A DNA stretch of 64,000 bases from UBA822 sp965249775 (GTDB lineage Bacteria; Gemmatimonadota; Gemmatimonadetes; Longimicrobiales; Gaopeijiaceae), in assembly GCA_965249775.1 (NCBI GenBank), contig OZ252253.1, positions 3,038,001 to 3,102,000 on the forward strand, read 5' to 3'. Below are positions 54,150-61,903 of this stretch, in pieces. The notes under the pieces were generated by a model, which worked only from the letters and a program-made list of their open reading frames with translations, was not told the origin of the DNA and ran no database searches. Both the position numbers and the translations under genes were made by a program. Position 1 is the first letter of the stretch; each line of letters starts with the position of its first letter.

Positions 54150-54528
54150 TGCACAACTCATCCGAAAGGGCTTGCCTCAGGAGACCTGCGGAGATTCCCC
54201 GCCGGGCCGCGTCACTCATGAGACCGCTCACGAGCTCACGGGCCTGCTCCTCCATTTCTTCGTTCTTGCCCCTCATGGGCACCTCCTTCACAAAAGTCCC
54301 GGCCCCATGGCGCTTGGACACGAAGCCCTCCGCCTCGAGATCACGGTACGCCTGCGCGACCGTGGCCGGGTTGACCCTGACGATGGCGGCCAGCTGTCGA
54401 ACCGACGGCAACGGGTCACCGGGCTCGAGCTCCTCCGACGCAACCGCCAGGCGGATCCGCGCCGCGATCTGCTCGTAGAGCGGCGTGGGGCTTCGCGGGT
54501 CGATGGCGTCGAACACGTAGAGGACCAC
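54133..54528 (-). CDS. GntR-family regulator, YtrA subfamily
   Basis: 131 residues from a GTG at 54528. A winged helix ('PLYEQIAARIRLAVASEELEPGDPLPSVRQLAAIVRVNPATVAQAYRDLEAEGF' in outline) is followed by a short C-terminal dimerisation helix region with no ligand domain, as in YtrA. YtrA-type regulators typically repress the ABC transporter operon that they head, as they would here. The perfect palindrome at 54544-54559, 15 bases before the start, is the likely operator, implying autoregulation of the whole five-gene operon. Confidence 0.9.
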   Translation of the reverse strand: MVLYVFDAIDPRSPTPLYEQIAARIRLAVASEELEPGDPLPSVRQLAAIVRVNPATVAQAYRDLEAEGFVSKRHGAGTFVKEVPMRGKNEEMEEQARELVSGLMSDAARRGISAGLLRQALSDELCNGSQE

Positions 54529-54543
54529 CTCGTCAAGTGTATC

Positions 54544-54559
54544 AGTGTATTAATACACT
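54544..54559. promoter_or_regulatory. GntR/YtrA-type operator palindrome
   Basis: AGTGTATTAATACACT is a perfect 16-bp palindrome between the gntR start and an upstream TTGACA (minus strand, 54579-54584). The position suits repression by blocking RNA polymerase. No good -10 was seen at standard spacing. Confidence 0.7.
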
Positions 54560-54690
54560 CGGACACACTCTACCAATCTGTCAAGGAAGTTTTTTTGGGC
54601 TGGACGCGGACGGGGAACCCTGTAGGCCCTCCGCGGTCTCAGGGAGCAGCCGACCCTGCTCGACAATGAGGGAGCGTTGGAGGTACATAC

Positions 54691-55197
54691 GTGGGCATGA
54701 AACGAGAAGGGCGAGCGCCGCTTGGCCTGACGGCGCTTGGAATGCTGCTGGCCACCGCGACCGTCGCGGCCTGTGACGCGAGCCTAAACGGGCTCGGTCC
54801 TTCTGAACAGGTGATCGATGGGATCACCTACAGGGTGACGAGTCTCAGTATCGCCGAGTCCTTTCCGGTTCAGCTCTCGATCACTGTGGAGCTCGAGAAC
54901 GAGTCCGCGATACCGCGGTCGGTGACTTTCACCGACGGGTGTGTGGTGTTGATGAGGGCCTACGATTCCGGCACTGAGCCGGTATGGGACATGGGCCCGA
55001 CCGTGGCCTGTACCCTCGCCCTCGTAGAGGTCGACCTCGCTCCCGGCGAGAGCGAGCAGTTCCAGACGGGCCTCGTGAGCGCCGCCACGATTCTAGAAGA
55101 CGGCCTACCCAACGGGGAGTACCGGATCACCGCGTACCTGCGTCTCGGTCAAATCGTGGAGCTGGAAGCGGGAACGGCGGATCTGGCCGTTCCGTAG
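54691..55197 (+). CDS. lipoprotein with BsuPI-like intracellular proteinase inhibitor fold
   Basis: About 166 residues; the GTG at 54691 or the ATG at 54697 starts it. The lipobox 'ATVAAC' near residue 28 predicts a lipid-anchored protein. The mature part is a beta-sandwich: 'QLSITVELENESAIPRSVTFTDGC', 'WDMGPTVACTLALVEVDLAPGESEQFQTGLV' and 'GEYRITAYLRLGQIVELEAG'. These strand blocks match the BsuPI domain pattern (polar strand, aspartic-proline 'W', 'L.PGES', 'G.Y.I.A'). Such lipoproteins are common and mostly uncharacterised. It is divergent from the gntR operon. Confidence 0.65.
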   Translation: MGMKREGRAPLGLTALGMLLATATVAACDASLNGLGPSEQVIDGITYRVTSLSIAESFPVQLSITVELENESAIPRSVTFTDGCVVLMRAYDSGTEPVWDMGPTVACTLALVEVDLAPGESEQFQTGLVSAATILEDGLPNGEYRITAYLRLGQIVELEAGTADLAVP

Positions 55198-55219
55198 CTG
55201 GCAGCCTAAGAGGAAAGAC

Positions 55220-56038
55220 GTGAGCAACGAAATACATGAGGTGAACCGCGAGCGTTGGGACGCCGGTTCCGAGCAGTGGGCAAGGCGAGCGGATTCTCGG
55301 GGCCTCTGGCGGCGTTGCCCCTCGGAGCCGGAGCTTGTTCTCTCCGGGAAGGAACTCGAATACGTCGGTGACATTTCCGGAAAGCGCGTATGCGTTCTCG
55401 GAAGCGGTGACAATCAAGTGGTGTTTGCGCTCGCTGGACTCGGTGCGATTCTGACCTCGGTGGATATCTCGCAAAAGCAACTCGATGTCGCCGAGCGCCG
55501 AGCGCTGGAACTCGACCTCTCAATATCCTTTATTCGTGCCGACGTCACTGACCTCTCGACGATTGATACCAATACGTTCGATATCGTCTATACTGGTGGC
55601 CATGTCGCGGTCTGGGTATCTGAAATCGATGCGTACTACGCGGAGGCGACCCGTATCATCTGCCCGAGCGGCCTCCTTATCGTAGCGGAGTACCACCCGT
55701 TTCGGAGGATCTGGAGGGAATCGCCGGACCGGTTGACTGTGGAATACCCCTATTTCGAGCGTGGCCCGTTCGAATATGATGTGTCAGAGGACATTCTCTT
55801 TAGCAAGCCGGGGACTATGAAGTCCTATGAGTTCCATTGGACGATCTCCGACCACATCAATGCTGCGCTGAAAGCGGGATGCCGGGTGCTCGAGGTTGAC
55901 GAGTTCGGTGAAGACGTTGCCGACTGGGAAGAAGCACCTCTCCACGGTTTGCCAGAGTATCTTCTGATCATTGCACGAAAAGAAGTCGACCATTCGCCTG
56001 TCGATACCGCTTCGCAGATCGTGCAAGGCACGGCCTAG
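55220..56038 (+). CDS. class I SAM-dependent methyltransferase
   Basis: 272 residues. Motif I is 'GKRVCVLGSGDNQVVFALAGLG' (near 54-75), followed by the acidic 'VDISQKQLDVAERRA' and by 'RADVTDLSTIDTNTFDIVYTGG' for the following motifs. It looks like a small-molecule methyltransferase of the UbiE/methyltransferase_11 group. The substrate is unknown. Base composition appears lower in GC than the neighbours, with codons such as ATA, ATT and TAT more frequent, which may indicate transfer. It starts 22 bases after the lipoprotein gene and could be cotranscribed with it. Confidence 0.82.
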   Translation: MSNEIHEVNRERWDAGSEQWARRADSRGLWRRCPSEPELVLSGKELEYVGDISGKRVCVLGSGDNQVVFALAGLGAILTSVDISQKQLDVAERRALELDLSISFIRADVTDLSTIDTNTFDIVYTGGHVAVWVSEIDAYYAEATRIICPSGLLIVAEYHPFRRIWRESPDRLTVEYPYFERGPFEYDVSEDILFSKPGTMKSYEFHWTISDHINAALKAGCRVLEVDEFGEDVADWEEAPLHGLPEYLLIIARKEVDHSPVDTASQIVQGTA

Positions 56039-56044
56039 AATCCG

Positions 56045-57427
56045 TCAGTCGGAGGCGAACCTTCGGGCGATCTCGTCGAGTCGCTCCTGGATGTAGCCCT
56101 CGGAGAACCAGCGACCCCGCACCATCACGCCTGCCCGGTCGGTCACGTTGCTGATGTCGTCCAGCGGATTCGAGTTGAGGAGGATGAGGTCGGCGCGTCG
56201 CCCTACGGCCACGGTGCCGAACGTGTCGCTCCGCCGGAAGTACTCCCCCACGGCCCGCGTGCCGGAGACCAGGATCTCGTACGGTGACATGCCGGACTCG
56301 GCCATCGCCTGCATCTCCCGATGCAGCGAGAAGCCCGGCACCGAAAAGACCTGCGGTGAATCCGACCCCATGAGAATACCAGCCCCCCCGTCCGACAGGG
56401 CCTTGAGCACCTGCAGCCTGTTGTTGGCCCAGAGATCGGCCGCATCGGGATCCGCTTGCGCTTGCCGTGCGCTCGCGGCGTGTCGGCGGGCCCAGCCGTC
56501 GACCCCCTCGGCCCCCCGAATGCTCTGCTTGGGCCAGTAGCGCATCTCCGGACGGTTGGCCAAGGCCTCGGTGTCTCCCCGGCCGATGATACCCACGTCC
56601 CAAAGCACCATGGTCGGCACGACCCAGGCGTCGGCGTTCTTGACCAGGGTGACCAGCTCGTCGAGGCTGCCTCGGTCGATGGGCTCGTCGAAGGCGTTGA
56701 GGTACTCAATGAAGCCGTCCAGGTGGTCGAAGGTCTCCTGGCCCATTTCGATGGCGTGCCCAAGTCCCACTTCGGCAGGAACATGACCGCCAAACCGGAT
56801 GCCCACTTCGTGGGCGGTGATGGCCATCGCATCATACTCGGGCGCCGTCAGTCCCGGGTGGATCTTCAGGAGATCCCAGCCTTGCTCCTTCTGGGTGCGG
56901 ACCCTCCGGACCGCCTGCTCCGGAGAGGACACCGAGCCCCCGCTGAAGCTGGGTCCGGCCATGTAAAGAGTCGGAGCCACGATCTCGCCTGCGTTTGCCT
57001 TGCGACGCAACTCCATGTGGCCGTCCTGACCGAGCATGCCCCGGACAGTCGTCACACCATTGGCCACGTAGAGGAACATCACCATCTCCTCTACGTCTCC
57101 ACCGGGCATGTGGCCGTGCATCTCTGCCAGGCCGGGCATGAGGTATTTGCCCGATCCGTCCACGGTTGTGACGCCGGCAGGAACCTGCACTTCGCCCGCG
57201 GACCCCAAGAGGCGGATCCTGCCTTGCTCCACCAGAACGGTCTGGTCCCTCAGGACTCGCTCGGAGTCCATGGGAACGACGTTGACCCGAGTGAAGGCGA
57301 CCGCTGCGGGAGCGCTCTGGGTCGCCGCAAAGAGTGAGGAATCGGGTGCCACGGATGCGCGTGAGGCGGCCAGCATCGAGCCGCTCACGACAACGGCACC
57401 GAGCGCGATGGCGGTGACGGTTTTCAT
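56045..57427 (-). CDS. exported amidohydrolase family protein
   Basis: 460 residues with an N-terminal signal peptide ('VTAIALGAVVVSGSMLAASRA'). The amidohydrolase motifs are 'YLMPGLAEMHGHMPGGD' (HxH), 'DLLKIHPGLT' (bridging Lys), 'VGIRFGGHVPAEVGLGHAI', 'QETFDHLDGF' and 'ILMGSDSPQ' (Asp). The family resembles imidazolonepropionase and prolidase-type secreted hydrolases. GGACTCCC before the start gives a weak ribosome site. It is convergent with the methyltransferase gene and probably acts on extracellular substrates. The exact reaction cannot be told. Confidence 0.85.
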   Translation of the reverse strand: MKTVTAIALGAVVVSGSMLAASRASVAPDSSLFAATQSAPAAVAFTRVNVVPMDSERVLRDQTVLVEQGRIRLLGSAGEVQVPAGVTTVDGSGKYLMPGLAEMHGHMPGGDVEEMVMFLYVANGVTTVRGMLGQDGHMELRRKANAGEIVAPTLYMAGPSFSGGSVSSPEQAVRRVRTQKEQGWDLLKIHPGLTAPEYDAMAITAHEVGIRFGGHVPAEVGLGHAIEMGQETFDHLDGFIEYLNAFDEPIDRGSLDELVTLVKNADAWVVPTMVLWDVGIIGRGDTEALANRPEMRYWPKQSIRGAEGVDGWARRHAASARQAQADPDAADLWANNRLQVLKALSDGGAGILMGSDSPQVFSVPGFSLHREMQAMAESGMSPYEILVSGTRAVGEYFRRSDTFGTVAVGRRADLILLNSNPLDDISNVTDRAGVMVRGRWFSEGYIQERLDEIARRFASD

Positions 57428-57564
57428 CTGGGAGTCCTTTGCCGACGTGCAACCTCAACGAAGGGTTTGAACGTTGAATAGATGGTCGGTGAAGGCAAGG
57501 TCTGGAAACCGAAAGCACTGCGTCGATCTGGGGCCGACTCAGACGTCTGCCTGGACGAGTGACT

Positions 57565-58962
57565 TCATCCAGAAGCGTTGGGCAGGCGGCGCGCTCCGAG
57601 ACGAGCCCTGATCGCCTCCGACTTGATGGGGCCGATCTCCGCTTCCGCCCTCAGGGCTCTCGACCAGAACTGCCTCCCCCGTTCGGGGCGCCCCGTATCA
57701 AACGCGACGAGCCCGGAGAGGTAGTCCACTTCAGGCTCAGGCTGGACCCCGGTCTGTGCGGCCTCGATCCACATCCACGCCCCCCGCTCCCGGCCCAGGC
57801 GGCTGAGGACCCAACCGAGGACCGCGAACGATTCGGAGGTATGGCGAATCGCCAAGTCCCGTTTCGCGTATCGCAGAGCCTCGGCCAGAGTCTCGTCTTG
57901 TTTACCGAGGACCAGGGCCAAGGAGCGCAAATGGAGTTTCTCGGTCGCCGAATCCTCCCGCACAGCGGCCAGGAACCGCTGTCGATAACGCACAACTCGG
58001 TCGCCCCAGCCGGCCCCCTCCGCCATCTCGATCAGGCGTACGTAGACGTCCAGGTGTGCGCCGTTCTCCAAGGCCTTGAGGAAGAGGGCCTCTGCGGCCC
58101 GCAGGTCTCGGTCCGAGCCCAGCGCCACCTGGGCCAGACCCTCTATCGCAGCTGGGCTGCCCGGCAGGAGCTCTAGCGCCTCCCGATAGTTAGAGACTGC
58201 CCGGTACGGTCGCCCGCTGTGATGCTCGAGGCGCCCGAGTTCGACGAGGCACCACGCCACGATCGCGGGCGGTTGGGCGTACGAACGCGCCACTGCCAGA
58301 GCGGCTTCCATATCGTTTCGAGCGCCCACCACGTCGCCGAGTCGATCCTTCAACCGGACGGCGCGCGTCCGGTAGGCGAAGGAGTCACGGTCCAGCGGTA
58401 GACTGAGCAGGTCGTGGGCCTCCTCGTACTGTCCGGTCGCGAGGTAAGCGTCGAAGAGGCGAAGCCGGCCACCTTCGTCGTCGGGGCCACCCACCCGAAC
58501 GGAGCGTTCCGCGGCTTGGACCGCACCCGGGAAGTCATGCCGGGACAACCTCGCCGAGGCCACGGTGGCCCAAAGGCTCGACGAGGTCGGGTACCGATCC
58601 GTGAGGGTCACCAGGTGCTTTTCCGCACGTGCCAGATCGGCTTCCCTCCCGTAGGTCTGGAAACGGAGAAGGCTCGCGGATGCCAGGCGCTGAAGCGCGA
58701 GCACATCGTCTGGTCCCCGCTCCTGCAGCCTCATCCGGAAGAACTCCAGATCGTCGCTCATCGTCAGCCGCTCGGGTACGTCACTCGAGAGCGCTTGGGC
58801 CAGAACCTCGGGTGTCACCAAGCGATCAGACTCCGATGACGGACGTGGTGGAGTGTGGGACCGCCACACCGCCGCCCCGAGCAAGAGGGTAAGGCCCGTC
58901 AGACACGCGAGAGCCGTGGTCCGCTCCCCGAACACGCCGCCACCACTCAACGAAATATTCAT
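57565..58962 (-). CDS. membrane-anchored tetratricopeptide-repeat protein
   Basis: 465 residues from the ATG at 58962 (MNISLSGGGVF), with GGAGAAAG about ten bases upstream; the longer frame to 59088 overlaps the next gene. One membrane helix lies near residues 17-34 ('TTALACLTGLTLLLGAAVW'). The rest is a TPR-like superhelix: 'ALQRLASASLLRFQTYGREADLARAEKHL', 'ATVASARLSRHDFPGAVQAAERSV', 'AWCLVELGRLEHHSGRPYRAVSNYREALELLPG' and later repeats. It is encoded after the DUF4331 genes on the same strand (70-base gap) and probably belongs to the ECF-sigma-controlled cluster. Confidence 0.78.
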   Translation of the reverse strand: MNISLSGGGVFGERTTALACLTGLTLLLGAAVWRSHTPPRPSSESDRLVTPEVLAQALSSDVPERLTMSDDLEFFRMRLQERGPDDVLALQRLASASLLRFQTYGREADLARAEKHLVTLTDRYPTSSSLWATVASARLSRHDFPGAVQAAERSVRVGGPDDEGGRLRLFDAYLATGQYEEAHDLLSLPLDRDSFAYRTRAVRLKDRLGDVVGARNDMEAALAVARSYAQPPAIVAWCLVELGRLEHHSGRPYRAVSNYREALELLPGSPAAIEGLAQVALGSDRDLRAAEALFLKALENGAHLDVYVRLIEMAEGAGWGDRVVRYRQRFLAAVREDSATEKLHLRSLALVLGKQDETLAEALRYAKRDLAIRHTSESFAVLGWVLSRLGRERGAWMWIEAAQTGVQPEPEVDYLSGLVAFDTGRPERGRQFWSRALRAEAEIGPIKSEAIRARLGARRLPNASG

Positions 58963-59032
58963 AGCTCGACTTTCTCCATCGGAAGGGATCTGCCTGTGTG
59001 CGCCCCTGTCGCGAGGCCGCTCGTGATTCATG

Positions 59033-59533
59033 TCAGTTGCTCGGTGCCAGGTATGGGAACGATGTGAGGAACGGCACATCGTTGGCATCCACGTTGTCGC
59101 TCTGCAGGGCCGCGATGCCCACGACTACCTGGAGCGCCACATCCGTGCCGTCGTCAGCAAGTTTCCTTCCGGTGAGGGCCGCGAAGTTCGAAACCGTCTC
59201 CCCTAGGCTGACCGGCAGCTCATCGGGAAGGAGCACGGCCGCCGTCGCAGTCGGGTCGGCGTTCGCTACCGCTCCGAGGACGGTCAGAAAGAGCCCGGTG
59301 TACGTGGCCAGGTCTCCGTCGGGACCGGCTGTGTTGTAGTCGGTCTTGCTGAACGCGGGTGGGTGGTTGAAGACGGTGTTCAAGGCCGGAATGCCCATCC
59401 GGTCCACCTGTCGGTACTGCGCTTCGAGGTCGGGGAAGTTTCCGGGGCCCGAGGAGTCGTCGCCGCAGCCCACTGCCAACGCGGAAATCAGGAGGCAAGC
59501 GGAGACGCGACGTATCAATGCTGGGTCGATCAT
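59033..59533 (-). CDS. DUF4331-family lipoprotein, C-terminal-half type
   Basis: 166 residues from the ATG at 59533 (MIDPALIRRVSACLL), placing a lipobox 'ISALAVGCGDD' near residue 16; an ATG further up at 59620 would give an odd extension. The sequence 'QVDRMGIPALNTVFNHPPAFSKTDYNTAGP' matches the second half of DUF4331 proteins (RMG-P-x-N-T-V-F pattern). The preceding gene carries the first half, so the domain is split into two proteins. It probably lies on the periplasmic face and forms a complex with its partner. The function is unknown. Confidence 0.7.
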   Translation of the reverse strand: MIDPALIRRVSACLLISALAVGCGDDSSGPGNFPDLEAQYRQVDRMGIPALNTVFNHPPAFSKTDYNTAGPDGDLATYTGLFLTVLGAVANADPTATAAVLLPDELPVSLGETVSNFAALTGRKLADDGTDVALQVVVGIAALQSDNVDANDVPFLTSFPYLAPSN

Positions 59534-59592
59534 GATCACACCTCTTCCGTGGATTCGTGTTGTGTGTGGATTCTGGGACATGGCGCGCCCGC

Positions 59593-60327
59593 TCATTGGC
59601 GGATGCTGGTGGTTGCCCATGCGAAGAACGCGTCCGAGACGCTGATTCCCAGTGCAGCGGCCACCATCGACTTGGGCACCTCCACGACGATCGCCAGAAC
59701 GTTCAGTCCGGCGAGGTCGTCCACGGCCGGGTCCGCGAACGCGAGCGTCTGTTCGTTGACGCTTCCGATCGTCTCGCCCAGCGTGGCGGAGAACACAGCA
59801 TTGAGCACGCTCGTGAGGCTTTCGTCCCCGAACAGATCGATGAAGAACGGGTCGTCCCGCGGCCCCGCGAACACCGTCAGACCTTCGCCCGAGAACGTCG
59901 TGTTGAACGCGCCTCGAGCCGACGGTGCGGTCGCCAGCACGTTGTCGGTGGTTCCGGTCACCGCGGCGGCGACCGGGCCTCGTACGTCGACCTGCTGCCC
60001 CGTGCCTTCTCCGACGACGACGATCTGGATCACCGCCTCCTCGATTCCGTCGCGCTCCACGTCGAGCTTGAACTGGTACAGACCGTTCGGGTTGAAGGCG
60101 GCGCCCGTGGTGGACGCACCCGGCGCGAGCAGCGGGCTAACGGTCATCGCGAAGACGACGTTGTTCCCCTGGTTGAAGACATAGAGGTCGTTCACGTCGA
60201 GGTTTCCTTCGGACGTGTCGGGCGAGTCGGCGTGGTCCGCCGCGCGTATCACCGCGTGTCCGGCGAGCACCCCTACGACCGCAAGAGCGGTGACGAGGAC
60301 TCGGGTTCGGTATGCAGATTTTTTCAT
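59593..60327 (-). CDS. DUF4331-family exported protein, N-terminal-half type
   Basis: 244 residues with a signal peptide ('VLVTALAVVGVLAGHAVIRA'). The mature protein begins 'ADHADSPDTSEGNLDVNDLYVFNQGNNVVFAMTVSPLL', the typical DUF4331 start (HADSP, D-x-x-D-L-Y). It continues with beta-strands to 'TSVLNAVFSATLGETIGSV'. It ends at about the middle of the full-length family; the rest corresponds to the next gene. This gene lies downstream of a terminator that follows the anti-sigma gene, so it needs its own promoter. Confidence 0.8.
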   Translation of the reverse strand: MKKSAYRTRVLVTALAVVGVLAGHAVIRAADHADSPDTSEGNLDVNDLYVFNQGNNVVFAMTVSPLLAPGASTTGAAFNPNGLYQFKLDVERDGIEEAVIQIVVVGEGTGQQVDVRGPVAAAVTGTTDNVLATAPSARGAFNTTFSGEGLTVFAGPRDDPFFIDLFGDESLTSVLNAVFSATLGETIGSVNEQTLAFADPAVDDLAGLNVLAIVVEVPKSMVAAALGISVSDAFFAWATTSIRQ

Positions 60328-60361
60328 GTGATCCAGCCCCTTCCATAGCGAGAAAAGAAAA

Positions 60362-60394
60362 ACGGGCGCGAGACTTCATCGTCTCTACGCCCGT
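60362..60394 (-). terminator. Rho-independent terminator between the anti-sigma and DUF4331 genes
   Basis: Minus strand ACGGGCGTAGAGAC, loop GATGAA and GTCTCGCGCCCGT form a 12-13-bp stem with one bulge, followed by TTTTTCTTTT (plus-strand A-run ending at 60361). It separates the sigma/anti-sigma transcript from the DUF4331 genes. Nothing else of note was seen in 60328-60479 except the repeat copy at 60427. Confidence 0.88.
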
Positions 60395-60426
60395 CGCCGC
60401 CAGTCGGATTGGTCTGGTTTGATTGG

Positions 60427-60450
60427 AGGGCTGTTGAAGGGGTGCAGCGG
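60427..60450 (+). repeat. dispersed repeat copy
   Basis: AGGGCTGTTGAAGGGGTGCA followed by GCGG matches the repeat consensus with a few changes. It is antisense to the genes on both sides and not in front of a start codon. Confidence 0.6.
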
Positions 60451-60479
60451 TGTACCAGGGTCGCCGCCCCGACCTCAGA

Positions 60480-61301
60480 TTACTGACCTGCGGCCAGCGT
60501 GCCTACCAGGAAGGGGGTTGATGTGGGCTGCGGCGATCCGCCTGCGGGCTCATCCGTGACGGCCCCTAGCTCGTACTCGATGCCTTCCGGCACTGGGTTC
60601 TGGAAAATCGCCGTCCCGTTGGGTTCAGTCTGGAAGGTGCCGAAGCTCACGGGGTCAAGGCCGGTCGCAATCCCCCAGAGCTGATACGTACGGCCTGCCT
60701 CGGCAGGAGGTAGGTCGAATGCGGCCATCACGACGGAGCCGGCTGTGGTGTTCCAGAAAAGCCGGGCGGACGGTGGTCGACCGGTCTCCGCCAGCGTTGC
60801 CGTTCGCACGTCGGGGCCGAGGAACGTCCCGAGGAGGGATTCACGGGCCTCGAGATCAGATACCACCTGGGCATACGCGACCCGCAGCGACTGGTTGTCT
60901 ACCGCCAGTTGGTCATAGACGACCCGCAGCGAATCGCTATCCGTTCGCGTGCGCTGATAGGCCACCCCGAGACCCAGACTGAGCACGACCCCAGCGGCCG
61001 CGAGCAACCAGGGGAGCGTCGTCCCTCGCCCGGTCGATCCCCCCGGGCTCTGCGGGTCAGGCGGTGCCGCGGACGCCGTGCCGCCTCGGGCTTCGACCAG
61101 GATGCGCTCCTTCAGAGCCGCGGGAGGCTCGTGCGCGGGTGTCGCGTCGGCGAGGGCACCCATGACTTCCCGATAGGAATCTACGTCGCGCTCGAGCTCG
61201 GAATCGGAGGCCAGACGCTCCTCGAATGCGGCTCGCTCCTCAGGATCCAACGAGCCCAGTACATAAGCCGCGGTCATCTCCGTCCAATCCCTCGGGCTCA
61301 C
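60480..61301 (-). CDS. anti-sigma factor, RskA-like
   Basis: 273 residues. The N-terminal zinc-less anti-sigma domain is 'WTEMTAAYVLGSLDPEERAAFEERLASDSELERDVDSYREV', a ZAS-like helical module without the His-Cys-Cys ligands. A membrane helix lies near 96-114 ('LPWLLAAAGVVLSLGLGVAY'). The C-terminal extracytoplasmic RskA domain has 'LFWNTTAGSVVMAAFDLPPAEAGRTYQLWGI', 'GTFQTEPNGTAIFQNPVP' and 'AVTDEPAGGSPQPTSTPFLVGTL'. It holds the ECF sigma factor at the membrane until released, presumably by proteolysis. The start overlaps the sigma gene stop by four bases. Confidence 0.88.
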   Translation of the reverse strand: MSPRDWTEMTAAYVLGSLDPEERAAFEERLASDSELERDVDSYREVMGALADATPAHEPPAALKERILVEARGGTASAAPPDPQSPGGSTGRGTTLPWLLAAAGVVLSLGLGVAYQRTRTDSDSLRVVYDQLAVDNQSLRVAYAQVVSDLEARESLLGTFLGPDVRTATLAETGRPPSARLFWNTTAGSVVMAAFDLPPAEAGRTYQLWGIATGLDPVSFGTFQTEPNGTAIFQNPVPEGIEYELGAVTDEPAGGSPQPTSTPFLVGTLAAGQ

Positions 61302-61903
61302 GATTCCACCTCCAGGGCGTGGGAGGAGAGAGCCTCTCGAAGCTTCTGCATTCCAGTGCGCACGCGCGTCTTCACAGTACCCAGCGGCTCCGAGAGTCGA
61401 TCGGCGATCTCGGCCTGGCTGTAGCCGCCGAAGTAGGCGAGCAAGATGACCTCTCTCTGTGCCTCCGGCAGCGCGTCGAGCGCCTGGCGCACGATGGCGC
61501 TGGTTTCGCGGAGCTCGAGCGCGCGATCCGGTGCCGGGTCAGAAGCCGACAGGGCGACGGCCCGCCCGCTCTCGTCCCAGGCGGCAGCTCGGCCCTCTGC
61601 TGCACCACGCCGGCGGGCGGCCCGCACCATGTCGAGAGCCCGGCTCCTGGTCACGACGGCGAGGAAGGCTCCCACGGAGGCGCGACCGCGATCGTACTGC
61701 GCGGCCCCGCGCCAAATCTGAAGGAACGCGTCTGCCACGACCTCCTCAGCGTCCGCGGGCTCCGAGACGATGGATCTAGCGAGCGAGTACATCACCGCAC
61801 CGTGGCGATCGTAGAGCTTGCCCAGGGCCCGATCGTCGCCTCCTCGGACCCGCTCCATCAGTTCGACGTCCGTCGCGGCCGCGTTCAATGCGCTTATCGA
61901 CAT
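61298..61903 (-). CDS. ECF sigma factor, SigK-like
   Basis: 201 residues from the ATG at 61903 (MSISALNAAATDVELM); longer frames upstream lack the expected family start. Region 2 is 'LMERVRGGDDRALGKLYDRHGAVMYSLARSIVSEPADAEEVVADAFLQIWRGA' in outline. Region 4 is 'ALPEAQREVILLAYFGGYSQAEIADRLSEPLGTVKTRVRTGMQKLREAL' in outline. It belongs with RskA-controlled ECF sigma factors. It is the first gene of a sigma/anti-sigma operon that overlaps by four bases and is thus self-regulating. The DUF4331 and TPR genes are plausible targets. Confidence 0.9.
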   Translation of the reverse strand: MSISALNAAATDVELMERVRGGDDRALGKLYDRHGAVMYSLARSIVSEPADAEEVVADAFLQIWRGAAQYDRGRASVGAFLAVVTRSRALDMVRAARRRGAAEGRAAAWDESGRAVALSASDPAPDRALELRETSAIVRQALDALPEAQREVILLAYFGGYSQAEIADRLSEPLGTVKTRVRTGMQKLREALSSHALEVES

